A DNA stretch of 64,000 nucleotides, taken from NCBI GenBank assembly GCA_963457665.1, contig OY735212.1, forward strand, positions 60,513,323-60,577,322, given 5' to 3'. The position numbers were made by a program, and so were the translations under genes. Below, piece by piece: positions 36,111 to 47,200 of the stretch (position 1 is its first letter; the number at the start of each line of letters is the position of its first letter). Below the pieces are notes generated by a model. The model saw nothing but the letters and a program-made list of their open reading frames with translations. It was not told where the DNA came from and searched no databases. The stretch comes from Thysanoteuthis rhombus (taxonomy: Eukaryota; Mollusca; Cephalopoda; Oegopsida; Thysanoteuthidae).

Positions 36111-36522
36111 CAATGGTATCTCTCTTAACAAGGACAATCTGTTCCACAAAACACCTGGTTGAATAAAAATTTATTAAGTGAATAATGAAACCAACGAGAT
36201 TTCAATAATTTGCTCCAAACAGAGATGTCAGACCGCTAAAACATTAACCTTGTACACAATTTATGATGTGAGAGTTACTTTTTAAATGATCTATAAATAC
36301 AAATAAACAAGTAAGCCATGTAATAAATAGATAAATGATCTTAACATAATTTACCAAATGAACACCTAGATACTAGATATAAATCTAGATAATTATAAAT
36401 GAGATCTAGATGGTTCAGAATAATTTTATGAAATTTCGGAGTCATTTTTCATTTTTGCAATTGGGACCTTTCACTGAGTGAAATTTTGTTATAAGAGTCT
36501 TTCACTTTGAGAGGTACCACTG
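36111..36522. mobile_element. pogo/Tigger-like MITE
   Basis: The ends are inverted: caatggtatctctc on the left and gaggtaccactg on the right, complement cagtggtacctctc. This resembles the CAGTGGTACCTC ends of pogo/Tigger elements. TA follows the right end. No transposase inside the 412 bases. Confidence 0.6.
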
Positions 36523-36844
36523 TAATTATTTGCAGATAGTTTCATCCATTTTGTGCGATACTAAATTCATAGAATCACACCTGGTTAATATCCGTATAAA
36601 AACGAGTATATTTCCACTTAATAGTGTGCCTTATATGAGTCACGATTTGAATCCCAGGTTGACAGAATTGATTTCAGCTTATTATACGATTCAATCCCTT
36701 TCTGGAATACTGCTTTATCTTTATGCAGCTAATCCTCCAACCAATATTTCTGCCAATTTTGAGCATTCAGTGTGGACAAAAATTTTATGTTGAGCAAATC
36801 TTTTCCCATGATAAATGTGCGCAAATTCTACAGCAACTTTCACA

Positions 36845-36845
<1 letters not shown>

Positions 36846-36882
<37 letters not shown>
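36846..36882. repeat. (TA)n microsatellite
   Basis: TA run with a single TT interruption. Confidence 0.9.
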
Positions 36883-37079
36883 GAACTGATAACCCTAGTT
36901 CCCAAATCACATATAAATATTTCTTGCAGTTGATCATTCATGACCGTGAGCTCTAGGTGTCTCAGTTTCTATTATTTTGTTCAGGCATTCAACTTTAATC
37001 AAATTTGCAGTTCATTTGCGCTTCATGCCCTTCGCTTCTTTTGAATTGGACAGTGAATCATCATTTTTGTTCAATGAAA

Positions 37080-37170
37080 ACTCAGCCAGCGATGTAACTA
37101 GATCGGAGCAGGTAGGACATGGGACCTGGGCACCGCTTGGAGGGGGCGTCACCAAGGAGTTTCTATTCAA
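37080..37170 (+). repeat. Relatively GC-rich short repeat-like block
   Basis: gatgtaactagatcggagca, then ggcaccgcttggagggggcg. It looks like the start of an interspersed element of the 'ggcgtaactag' kind. Only one copy is present, so this is a guess. Confidence 0.25.
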
Positions 37171-37689
37171 GTTAGTCAAGCTTGGATATTGAGAAGAAAA
37201 AAAAATGTGACAATTTCATATCAGAGATTTTTGATCGCATGACTTTTCCCATCCAATCTCTGTTTTATTTAAGCTAAGACAAGGTTACTGAATGTGGGAC
37301 CGAACGGTACATGAAAACAGAAAGCCAAATATCAATACCTATGTTGCAAAATGTATCGTTGTGTTACATGGTGTCATTGACGACTGTGAAGGGGCAACAA
37401 AAGGAAGAGAGGGTAAAACGAAAGAATAAAGAATGAAGAGAGAGATAAGCAGAAAAACGGAGCCAAATGTGGTTTGTCATTTATAGCTAAAACTGTCTTT
37501 TAAGATGACCAAGATCAGCCAGATCTTTCCATTTCCTGGTAACTTTTTTAGCTAACTATGTTATGACAAAAATGTATGGATAGGAGCACAATTTCAGTGC
37601 TTGCCATGGGTGTTCTTTTCCGTAGGTACAACCCTGCAGTTTGCTTTGAAACAGATGTTTATAAACTTTACAAAACGAACACTGTCTGC

Positions 37690-37955
37690 TGAACAATGAA
37701 TATGTTACTCTTCTCGCCCTTTATTGAGCAGTAATCACTGAAAAAGTTAGACTTTTTTTTATATCAATTTAGTATAAACTTACATTGCAAATTGAAACTA
37801 ATACCAAAAATCTATTTTGGGCAATTTTCAAAAAAACAAGAAAATGTTTTTTGCAAACATAATGTGAGAATAATGTTAAAATTTTCATCCCTCTAACTCC
37901 ATTGGTGCAGCCTATACATACAAAGCAAGCCAGCTGGACCAACTTAAAAACTGAG
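37690..37955 (+). mobile_element. Family A element, 5' truncated
   Basis: Runs from caatgaatatgttactcttc through cattgcaaattgaaac to agctggaccaacttaaaaac. Confidence 0.6.
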
Positions 37956-38029
37956 AGAAACTTATATATCATTACTACTATCGTACTTATGGTTAGTATA
38001 AGTTTTCAAAAACTGTCAACGTCAATCAA

Positions 38030-38402
38030 CATACTCAACATCTATGTAGGTTTCTTCAGTTTCCAAGTTGGCCTGGCTGGCTGGCTGGCTGGCTGGCTAA
38101 AAAAAAAGGAAAGTTGGCCACCAGAATCCCAGTCGCTCGGCAGTCTCTTCCGTCTCGTGAAACCCTAAGGAGAAGCTGGAGCATGGCTTGCTGTCGCTGT
38201 GGCCGTCGCCATGGGTGTCATTGTTGGCCGAGACGGACGGGCACATGCCGCGGCTGGCTGGCTGGCTGGCTGGCAGGCTGACTGGCTATGTATGTAACAT
38301 TTACTCATTATGCCTTAAAAAAACTTTTTTTGTATTTTTTTCAAAATTTTCCCCCAGATTTGTTTTTAGATATAATGGTTTCTATTGAGTGACTAACCAG
38401 AC
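38030..38402 (-). mobile_element. Family A element (inverted) with GC-rich insert
   Basis: Flanked by family A blocks. Its (GGCT)n array (38071-38099 and 38252-38286) is split by about 150 bases of CpG-rich sequence unlike the rest of the window. Ends gagtgactaaccagact. Confidence 0.65.
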
Positions 38403-38795
38403 TTATTTAATTAATATTTTCTGTTGTTTTAGGTAACTAACTTTTTGTGCACACATTGATTTCTTTTGTTCACTGGTTACAAAATGTGAATGCTTCTATA
38501 CAGCTTGAAGGTAACTAGACATCCTACATAATCCTTTTTCTACCCACATTAGTTTCAGTTATCTCTACTGAAAAGGTGGTTATTGAATAATACCATTTTC
38601 AATGTTCATGCCTGTATACACTGAGAGTGTGGTCTTCAAGAACAGAGTTCTTAGTGAACAAGGCAACACATTGATTTTAGAAAACATTTGTCTGTCCTTT
38701 CTCCTTGAATAATTGATTCCGAAACAACGATTTTCAACTAAGTCTTTGGTCTAGCCCAAGACACTTATTCTATTGTCTATTAAATAATTAAAAAG

Positions 38796-39215
38796 ATAGG
38801 TTTGGTTAGTCACTCAAGAGAAAGTGTCACCTGATCAACAGTAGCATTATGGCACCATGCATCTGGGGGGGGGAGCTATTAAAAAACTGGAAAAAATGGT
38901 GATCAATGAATGAATTACTTCTCTCACCTTTTGTTGGGCAGTGATCACTAAAAAGACTGAATTTTCAAAAAACAAGTGTGAATGCTGACAGACACAGACT
39001 AAGAGACCAATTTAGCATTCAATTTAAACTTACATTCTGAATTGAACCCACTCAAAAAACTTGGGGGACTGTGATAATTTTCAAAAAATAAAATAAACTT
39101 TTTTTCTAGACATAATGAGGAGTAAATGTTTAAATTTTCAGCCTTCTAGCTCCATTGGTGCAGCCTGTAAACATGACACATGCAAACATACATACATAAT
39201 GGCTGCACCACATTT
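38796..39215 (+). mobile_element. Family A element
   Basis: From ggtttggttagtcactcaag to tgcagcctgtaaacatgaca, then cut short. It has a run of nine G at 38867-38875. Confidence 0.65.
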
Positions 39216-39369
39216 GTACTCGTCATACATCACAAATGATATAATTAAAGTTTGATAGAACTGTTCAGTGATTGATAAACTAACCTCAAAACACACATTA
39301 GTTTGACAGTCACCAGCACTTCACCATTCTACAACGAAATATTCCTACTCATAATTGAAGTGATTAAGA

Positions 39370-39645
39370 AACAAGAACCCTGAGTTCAACAATGTATCCA
39401 CCATCTGTGGTAGTATTAGCAGGAGGAGGAAGAAGAGTAAGTAGTCTTTCTTTGAGTCAATTGATTTACATACTTGTAAAATATTGCAATGTGGAAATAT
39501 TCAGAGCGTATTATTTTTAATAAAAAGTGTAAATGGCCATTTTCGGTGTTTTGAGGACATTTTCGTCTTTTTTTTTTAAATGCAAAATTACAAAACTTGT
39601 ACATTCTAAAAGGCCATTTTTGGTGATTTTTGTCCATGTGACATA
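39370..39645. repeat. Family E repeat, copy 2
   Basis: Matches 13855-14130: gagttcaacaatgtatcc, ggaggaggaagaagag, cttgtaaaatattgcaatg, gtaaatggccattttcgg. Confidence 0.5.
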
Positions 39646-39743
39646 TTTAGCTCTTCTATCTGTTTTTTTTTAGATCCTGTTTCATTTTGAGTAGCAACAT
39701 TTAGAAAAAAAATCTCTCATAAATGTACGGAATTCAATTTTCA

Positions 39744-40115
39744 ATTAGTCTGGTTAGTCACTCAATAGAAACCATCATGTGACCAACATCTTTTGGCAGC
39801 ATGGTGTGTAGGAGAGGATGATCCATCACTAAAAAAAGTCTTAAATTTAAAAAAGGAAGCGGGCAAAAACTTTGGACCAATTCATAATACACTTACATCG
39901 TAAATTGAACCCTCCACTAAAAACCCATTTGGGTGGAGGGAAATTTTTCAAAAAACAAAAACCCTTTTTTTACCAGGCATAATAAGGAGTATATATTTGA
40001 AACAACTAGCCCTTGTCTCCATCAGTGCGGCCTGTACGCATGATACACGCATAGCCAGTCAGCCAACTTGAAAACTGAAGAAACCTAATGAGACAGTTTT
40101 ACTTGACGGTTTCGT
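39744..40115 (+). mobile_element. Family A element
   Basis: From gtctggttagtcactcaata to gacagttttacttgacggtt. It ends about 85 bases before the microexon at 40199. Confidence 0.65.
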
Positions 40116-40198
40116 ATATATTGATAAATCTATTGAAAAAAACTAGGATTGTTTCATGTGACAAAAGGTCATTACCCACCCTGCCATTTGTGCAACAG

Positions 40199-40232
40199 GC
40201 CTCTGCAAAATCAAGTCATTAATAATATCAAG
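40199..40232 (+). CDS. Candidate microexon 7, 34 bp
   Basis: An acceptor (ttgtgcaacag, after a C/T-rich stretch) and an excellent donor (AAG then gtaagt) bound a 34-base exon. It takes one base to complete Arg and reads PLQNQVINNIK, ending in phase 0. An exon with exactly this phase change (2 to 0) is needed between 32019 and 42132. An alternative acceptor at about 40146 gives a longer open stretch but the wrong phase. It starts about 85 bases after a family A repeat. The acceptor choice is the least certain point of the chain. Confidence 0.45.
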
Positions 40233-40689
40233 GTAAGTATAAGACCCAACGTACACTTTCACTCTTTACCTACCGTATCTGTCACTTTTGTATTGATTTT
40301 CAAACGTTTTCTGCTAAGAACAAGCAGGGCCGTAGCTGAGGTTTATAAAACTCCAAGCTCAGAGAAAGTTACCCAATTCAATTATAGTGACTTTAGTGCA
40401 AATGGTTCCCAACCTGAAGGATGTACCTTTTTAAATTGTATAATCTATGTAGGAATTGCCATGGTTGAACTACTATTCATACAAGACTGGCTGCTGCAGG
40501 GTCAAATTTAACTTCCACTTCTATTCCTACTGAAGATGGTTACTGCAACTTTTGTTTTGTAAATATATGATGACTAGAAAGAATAACCAAAATATGTTTT
40601 TTAATATAAATGTATTTATTAGCCATCTGTAAGATATATTTTGTTGATATTTAAAACTTATTAGTTGAGGCCATAATATGACTCACATG

Positions 40690-41045
40690 GATGAATCACC
40701 ATAGCCCGCACATGTACCAAAACTAATTATCTAAAATCATCTTAAAAAAACAGATATTTCATCTAAGATTATCAGAAAAAATACCAGCACAAGATTTGGG
40801 CATTGTTGTTCGGTCTAAAATGACCATACAGATCGAATAGTGAACCCTTTTATTCTCAAAACAAAACAGTTTTTTGATAGCACCTAGTGGTGTACACATA
40901 AAAATTTTCAAGGTTGTAGCCCCCAGAATGTGACCTGGAGACACAACCAGACAGACACAGACACATAGACGAGCAAAAAGAGAAGAATCTGTAGCTCACT
41001 GTAGCTGGTTGGTCAGGCGGACCATTTATAGGGCTATGGTGATTT
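40690..41045 (+). mobile_element. Family B element, near full length
   Basis: Starts gaatcaccatagcccgcaca and ends agggctatggtgattta, a clear pair of inverted ends. All internal blocks are present. A good reference copy of about 350 bases. Confidence 0.7.
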
Positions 41046-41368
41046 AATTTTGCATTTGCATAAAGATTCTAATTTCAAATAGAAGATAGGATTTCTTATT
41101 ACTCTTGGCTGTAAGGCTATCTATTAAGATAGTTAGAGACAGGGTATCTTGTAATGACACTCAGAAAACAAGTGTAATTTTGTATCCAGGATGGGGCAGG
41201 GAGAGGAATAAAGCATTCCAGTCAATAAATTCATAATACCAAACAGCACACTCACAACATATCACCCTTCTTCTGCTAAATCTCTAAATTATAAATATTC
41301 CGAATTATGATAAAAATCTTGGCTTATTTGATTCTGTAAAAGTGTATTGAATTGAAAACAATCGATAA

Positions 41369-41765
41369 CAGGTCTGGTTAATCACTCAATAGAAACTGTC
41401 ATATGACCAATGATCAATTAAAAGATTGGAAAAGTGGGTGATCAGAGAATAAGTCACACCTCTCGCTTTTTAGGGGCAGTGATTACTGAAAAAGTCAGAA
41501 TTTTCAAAAGGCAGACAGATACAAACTACAGGACCAATTTAACATAAAACTATATTGCAAATTGAACGCCCCGCTAAAAACTACTTTAGGGGAGAATTTT
41601 AAAGAAATAAACGTTTTTTTAGACATGATAATGAATGAATGTTTGAATTTTCAGCCCTCTAGCTATATTGGTACAGCCTGTATGTGTGATACATTCATAG
41701 CCAGCCAGACTGGCTTAAAAACTGAGAGAAACCCATGTTGACAGTTTTGGTTGATAGTTTCTAAT
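41369..41765 (+). mobile_element. Family A element
   Basis: Starts aggtctggttaatcactcaa and ends ttggttgatagtttctaata. The core agaaactgtca at the start and its inverted counterpart tgatagtttct at the end are visible. Confidence 0.65.
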
Positions 41766-42131
41766 AAAAGACTATCCCCGTTGTCAGCTTTTCATGTTAA
41801 TATAAGAATTAGGTTTACCTTATTTTTGCTACTAATGCTTGGAACAGGGGATTTGAACTTTGAATTGTGCCTTTATGATCTTGCTAATACCACAATATTT
41901 CTCCTTCCGGTGACTCAGTAAGAAACGCTAAGAACTTGCAAATCCTTTTTTAAAGCAGAAATAATTCTCAGTAAAAGATGTACATTGTCTGTCATCAGTG
42001 TGTTCAGTCATGTCAGTCTGTTAGAGTTTCACACTTAGATATTAACCAACAATATAGATGCAAAGCAAAAGAGTCATCTTATCACATACAAATTGAATAG
42101 AATGAATTGCTTAGTTGCTTTCATACTTCAG

Positions 42132-42229
42132 AATCCACAATGTCAGAAGCAGAAGAAAGATATTTACACTACTATGGTAGCAATGCTTTTACGTGAGATG
42201 TATGGCTTCCACTACTCAACAGGGACAAG
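42132..42229 (+). CDS. Candidate exon 8, 98 bp
   Basis: The acceptor is gttgctttcatacttcag; the donor is AAG followed by gtatgg. Phase 0 reads NPQCQKQKKDIYTTM, then VAMLLREMYGFHYSTGT, 32 codons, leaving AG. The frame is also open for some distance on each side, but the borders agree with both neighbours. It has a lysine-rich start and then a helix ending in an aromatic GFHY motif. The intron that follows holds a Tigger-like transposon and a very long TA tract. Confidence 0.7.
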
Positions 42230-42329
42230 GTATGGAAATTCAGGCCTAATAAAGAAAGAAAAAGGTATCACCAATGATACAGCATTTAAACCATTGGGGA
42301 AAATTCTGTTTACCATCATCACATCTGGA

Positions 42330-42445
42330 TAGTACGTCTGAAGAAGGCCGTAGAATGGATTAGTCGGAACATCATGTAAACAACATAAACAGCAAGAAGG
42401 AGTTCAGTCGTCTGAACAATTCTTTGAATAAAGCAACATTATTGG
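42330..42445 (+). other. Possible retroelement 3' fragment
   Basis: The motif gtctgaagaaggccgtagaa, tggattagtcggaacatcat resembles the 'gaagaaggccxxxggccgaaac' motif often seen near Penelope-like and other retroelement ends. No coding support is present. Confidence 0.2.
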
Positions 42446-42679
42446 ACAGAAAAAAACATGAGGAGAAAATCGTAGTGAAATGGTAAATCATCTACTGTCA
42501 ACTTCAAACTCAATCTCATGCACGTGTTTTACAATAACCAACTCACTGTCTATTCACTAACTCCAATTTGGATATAATCTTTATTCAACCAATACTGACA
42601 TATACATCGAGTTGCCAAGATTAATCAAATATAGTCAACGTTCCCGACCATATCACTCTTTTCAGGGATATCAATATAA

Positions 42680-42845
<166 letters not shown>

Positions 42846-43278
42846 ACACAAATTTTTAAATAAATGAACAGAGGAGTTGGAATTGCAGACACAATGACAC
42901 CAATTCAATTCAGCTTTGGCAGTAAACAAAGTTAATCTTTTATCATATCTCATGAATTGGAAAAGACTAAAAAAGTTATTGATCTCATCCTTATAGAGCT
43001 GTGGTAACTTTAGAGCTGGCAGAATACATTCTCTTATCACCTATTTACAATACTACAAGCATAAGATTGCAGGTTAAGAACTTTAATCTTAGCTAGAGGA
43101 TCAGACTTTTTTAATGATACTTAAATCAGCTGCACTTCTCAAAATGTTACGAACTCGAGAATGAGAGCGAGACATTTCCAGTTATCAATTGAAAAAGAAT
43201 TTTTACCAAGTCAGACTGTAAGACAGCTCTGTGTTGATAAAATACATAATGCTTAATATGAATATCACATACACAATA

Positions 43279-44486
43279 CAGTAAACCCTCTTATTAATGG
43301 ACCTCTTGTTTCTGGATTTGGGAAATACCTGACAAAATCTCTTCATTGTTAGTAGTTTGTCTGACAAGATTCATTCAAGCAAACATACGTGAACAATTAT
43401 GAAAAAATATTTTTCTTATGCAATAAAATAACATCAACTTCTTAAACTGAATCTAACCTTTGTTTTTTCTGGAAATCTTTTGTTTTTGAGAAAAATTTCT
43501 TGAAGGGAAGCAAATTGTGTATCTGAGTGCATGCATGGATGACCAATCTAATTCTCTGGAATTTTGTGCTTTAATTGAATAAAAAGAGATTCTCTAGATA
43601 TGCAAACGGTGATGTCCCCTTATTTTTGACTTTTCATCATCCTCTGCCTTTTAGTGTATGTTGTTGGACCTTCCCCAAGATTTGCCAAAACTCTCTATCA
43701 TGAGTGTTGCTGAGCGAGTACTTTCTAAATTTTTTAGCTTGTCCTACCATCTTGCTCTTTGTCAGCCATAATTTTGCCTATGATATGGGGATCCATGTTA
43801 TGGGTTGTGATGTCCAGTGGTTAACTTATGCAAAATTAATTACACCACATGACCGCATGATATCATAAATCGAAAAGGTGACTGTTGCCTGTTAATAAGA
43901 TCAAATCGTTTCACAATTCACAGATCTGGACTCAAGCCAAGATTTGTTAAGGGTCAATCTCATTCTTCGATCATAATCAGGAACTTTTGTTAAAGATCAC
44001 TTTTTATCTTTATTTTTTATAAATAGACTATACATCTTGAACATATATCATAGATGTTCAATTGATTTGAATTTGTTATTGAATACACTGGGCTAAAACA
44101 GGCACTGTGTCCGAAATTGGACATATCTGGCAACCCTGACCCATCCATCAGTCAGTGAAGTTATTGGTGAGTAGTAGATATGCTGCTTCATACCTCTTGC
44201 TTCACCTCCTTTATTTACACTCTCTGTGGAGGCAATGTTTAACACATTCACTACCTTTATGACCGCTGGATTATTGCACTTTATTAATGTTTACAATGTT
44301 TTCCAAACAAAGAGGTCTTATTGGTATTACCAAGATATGTGTGGTGTTATCAGTAGATAAATTAGTCTCATTTCTTTTATTCATAGATATCTTATATTCT
44401 CTTATGATGTTGTTAGGTAATATCGGTCAGTCGGCATTAATGGAACCTGCTCCTCCCTATTTGTCTGTGAATAAGAGGGTTTACAG
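43279..44486. mobile_element. Tigger-like element, 1.2 kb, TA target duplication
   Basis: The left end cagtaaaccctcttatt and right end aataagagggtttacag form 17-base inverted repeats with one mismatch, each bordered by TA (43277-43278 and 44487-44488). End sequence and TA target fit Tigger/pogo. No transposase could be read, so it is non-autonomous or badly decayed. A LINE tail is inserted inside. Confidence 0.7.
43618..43880 (-). mobile_element. RTE-like LINE 3' end inside Tigger-like element
   Basis: The minus strand carries remnants of the same LINE tail seen at 34.6 and 58.9 kb: taacccataacatggatccc, a gacaaagagcaagatggtag stretch, ctttggggaaggtccaacaa-like end and catcatcctctgcc tail. 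Lies wholly within the Tigger-like ends, so it inserted later or together. Confidence 0.5.
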
Positions 44487-44680
44487 TATGTGAAACACAG
44501 CCAAGTTCCTGTTCAGAAGATTTTATTTTCTATAGATAAAGTTTCTACTCTTTAGATTCACTTGATTAGAACAAAAAATTGAATAGCCGAGTCAGTGTTA
44601 GAACCCAATCCAAGTTGACCACCAACTGAATAAGCTATTACATCAGTGTCAGATTGTCCTAATCAGTGCATCTGCCAAAG

Positions 44681-44768
44681 ATTTCCAATATCAGAATTTG
44701 TTGATATAATCAAATCCTACTTTGACATTAATTTAGACACAGTGCTTAGAAGCCAGCTATATCTACCA
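44681..44768 (+). CDS. Candidate exon 9, 88 bp
   Basis: The acceptor is gcatctgccaaag at 44680; the donor is gtaagt at 44769. One base completes Arg, then 29 codons read FPISEFVDIIKSYF, then DINLDTVLRSQLYLP, ending in phase 0. The open frame runs further upstream, to about 44626, so an earlier acceptor is possible, but only this one has the required phase 2 entry. The sequence looks like two consecutive helices. Confidence 0.65.
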
Positions 44769-44844
44769 GTAAGTCAATAATTACTATACTCAAAATTCAT
44801 CAATATTGCTGCATTAAAAGTTTTCTTTGTCATTTCTATTTCAG

Positions 44845-44893
44845 CATGAATCAGTTAAATACTCAACTGATGCTATATCATTTAAATTAGCTG
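44845..44893 (+). CDS. Candidate exon 10, 49 bp
   Basis: A very strong acceptor (ttctttgtcatttctatttcag) and a gtgagc donor enclose 49 bases. Phase 0 reads HESVKYSTDAISFKLA, leaving G (phase 1). The intron before it is only 76 bases. The other frames contain stops. The next exon must supply two bases; both 45527-45586 and 46658-46698 can do so. Confidence 0.65.
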
Positions 44894-45209
44894 GTGAGCA
44901 GCACAATCACACTACTCTCTCACATTAGTAGATTTTATATTAAGAAATAGATTAATAAAATTACAAAATTAATTACAAAAAAAACTAATTTAAATATTGA
45001 ATTTTTCTCAATGAAATTAATATAAAATATATATGCTACTTATAAACTGCTTCTTTCTTGGGTTTGTATGTGTTATAAAAAACATGAAATCTTTCTATAT
45101 TGTTCTTATAGAATTGTGGTATGCTAACAAATCTTCACTTATCTGTGGAAAAATTTCATTCCGCTCTCTAAGAGTGTGAGATTTGAATAGAGATGGCTAA
45201 GAGAATTAT

Positions 45210-45420
45210 TCCATTTAAAACATGAACCATGAGTTCAATAAGTGTCCACTATCCATGATAGTGAGTGGAGAGGGAAAAGTATGATTAAAAAGAGCAAGCA
45301 GTTTTTCTTGAGTCAAGTAAAGGAATCTGTTTTCAGTGTCAGAAATATTTCCAAACCAGCTGAACATAGTGCAATGGAGAAAAGTATTTTTTTTTTTAAA
45401 TCTTTCATACATATGAGTTG
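45210..45420. repeat. Family E repeat, copy 3 (partial)
   Basis: Contains aaccatgagttcaataagtg and aagagcaagcagtttttctt, resembling the family E core. Confidence 0.4.
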
Positions 45421-45526
45421 AATCATAAATGAAATAGAAGTAAAAGAAATAATCTAGAAAGAAAACAGATGAAAAGTTATTAATATCTGTAGCAGAGAAA
45501 AAGATTTTGCACTTACCTTGCCTCAG

Positions 45527-45586
45527 TCAAAATGTATCTGTGTCACATGTTTCTGTGTATGCCATGTTGGAAAGAGTTTTCTTGGG
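45527..45586 (+). CDS. Possible cassette exon, 60 bp
   Basis: The acceptor (tgcacttaccttgcctcag) and donor (gtaaga) are good, and the length is a multiple of three with phase 1 at both ends, so it could be included or skipped without changing frame. In the required frame it reads KMYLCHMFLC then MPCWKEFSW. All three frames are open, which weakens the case, and the peptide is unusually rich in Cys and Met. Reading on past the donor reaches a stop at TGA 45605-45607, so it could also be an alternative last exon. Confidence 0.25.
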
Positions 45587-46657
45587 GTAAGAATATGCTC
45601 ACGTGAGTGGCTTCCTTTGACACCCACAGCTCATGCATATTTGATGAAACTTCCCAATAAATGCAGACAGCAGGCAAGTGAGCAGTTGATACCTGACTGT
45701 CATCAGTGTTATTTCAATTACATGTACTGCATTTGTGAATGTTTATAGGAGGATTGAAGGTTTTTGACGTGAAGTTTCCATAGGTGACTATAAGATTTGC
45801 TTGTATCCTGACGATCATCAGCGATCCTGCGGGCTAAAGGCTGAACTATCAAAAGTGACGATTTTTCACTCGTTTTGGTTTTCTTTTTATTCTGTCATAT
45901 TCGTACACTTATTCCACAATTCCCTAAATCTGTGAATAATAAATTATTCCTTCCCAATATGTTTTTATTATCCTGGTTACTGAAATCATCATATGACAAT
46001 TTAGAATGGTTTAGTTGGCTTGACTACTCAAGGGGCTGCATCCATTGGGCTCCACTACCTTTTATATCCAAGGGCTTTTCCCTTGAATTAACCATTTATT
46101 TTAACCACTGCCTCCTACTGGTGGTAGCTAATTAAATTACATATTTAGTGAAATATCCTAGCGTAAAGGTCTATCCAAGTGAGTTATTGCTTACTTGGCA
46201 GCCTTAACTCTGGAGTAAAAGTTGCCTAGTTCCCACAATTAGAATAGTTGAACATGAAAACAACAGGGGACTGTTTAGACTCACTTATGCATTCAGTGAC
46301 TCAAACAACATCAATAACAACTACGCATTGGCCACGGAATGAATATTTCGAAAACCTTACATCAATGGCCAAAGTTATTGACCACAGTTATTGCTCATTG
46401 ACATGTTCATTGACTACCAGAAATCATCACATGACCTAACTAGGTTCAAAAATGCTACCTTAATCCAGCAAAGCCAGAACCAATTGATGACCCATCAACC
46501 AGACATGTGTTTACATCGGACAGATGAATAGAGAAATGGTTTTTGATATGAATGCAAAGATAGAATATTAAAACTGCTAAAAGCAGAGGCATTCCTAAAG
46601 TTGTGTTTTCAATACTTGGGGTTCTTTTTTTCTAATCATATCGATCTGATTCTGTAG

Positions 46658-46698
46658 ATGCTTACTCAATTGGAAAAAGTGTAAAGGAAATTGACTGA
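46658..46698 (+). CDS. Candidate terminal exon (coding part)
   Basis: A strong acceptor (T-run, then tctgattctgtag) precedes two bases that join the G left by exon 10 to give Asp. The frame then reads AYSIGKSVKEID and stops at TGA. The sequence after the stop continues oddly in the same frame (see findings), so this could be a decayed longer exon. Possible polyadenylation hexamers AATAAA occur at 47041 and 47182. Confidence 0.45.
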
Positions 46699-47200
46699 CT
46701 AAAGATAGATCCTGAGACCTGAGATGTTTGGTATGCAATGAACCTGCCATTAATGCCTGTAGGTTGGGTAGATATTAAGACAGAAATGGCTGGATCTATG
46801 TTGAAGATGCCACTACAGCAATCTTTAGAAGAATATTGACTGATTGATAGCAGACATTGAAATCTTTACGGATTTAGCCCATTCAATATAATAGCTGGCT
46901 AGCAACAAAATTGATTATATCCCAGGTACCTCATCTTTGATGTTTCTTTGCAAAATTTCTAATGAAAAGAAAACTGAATCATTTATGCATTAAAACAGAA
47001 TTTCATAAAGTTTTTTCTTTTGTTACTTTGATTAATTAGAAATAAAATTGCTCCTTAAACAATTTGATTTAAAAGAAACCCCCTGAACAATAGGAAAAAA
47101 AATTGTGTTTGACTTTACATTTAATTTTAACAGGAGTGAATTTTCAAATACCCAAAAAATTAGCTTGATTTTATTTTAATTAATAAACAATTTATTTTGA
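46699..47200 (+). other. Presumed 3' untranslated region
   Basis: If the gene stops at 46696, this is the transcribed 3' tail. It includes two AATAAA hexamers (47041-47046 and 47182-47187) in AT-rich sequence. Inference only. The first 140 bases have coding-like content in the exon's frame, interrupted by TGA codons. Confidence 0.3.

Noticed and set aside
40147-40511. Open frame of about 120 codons on the plus strand
   Set aside because: It crosses the consensus donor at 40233 and has no known motif; only the 34-base exon inside it fits the gene's frame.
45511-45590. Minus-strand exon with donor caag then gtaagtg
   Set aside because: The candidate frames hit stops before the donor, and the acceptor is poor; the plus-strand reading is slightly better.
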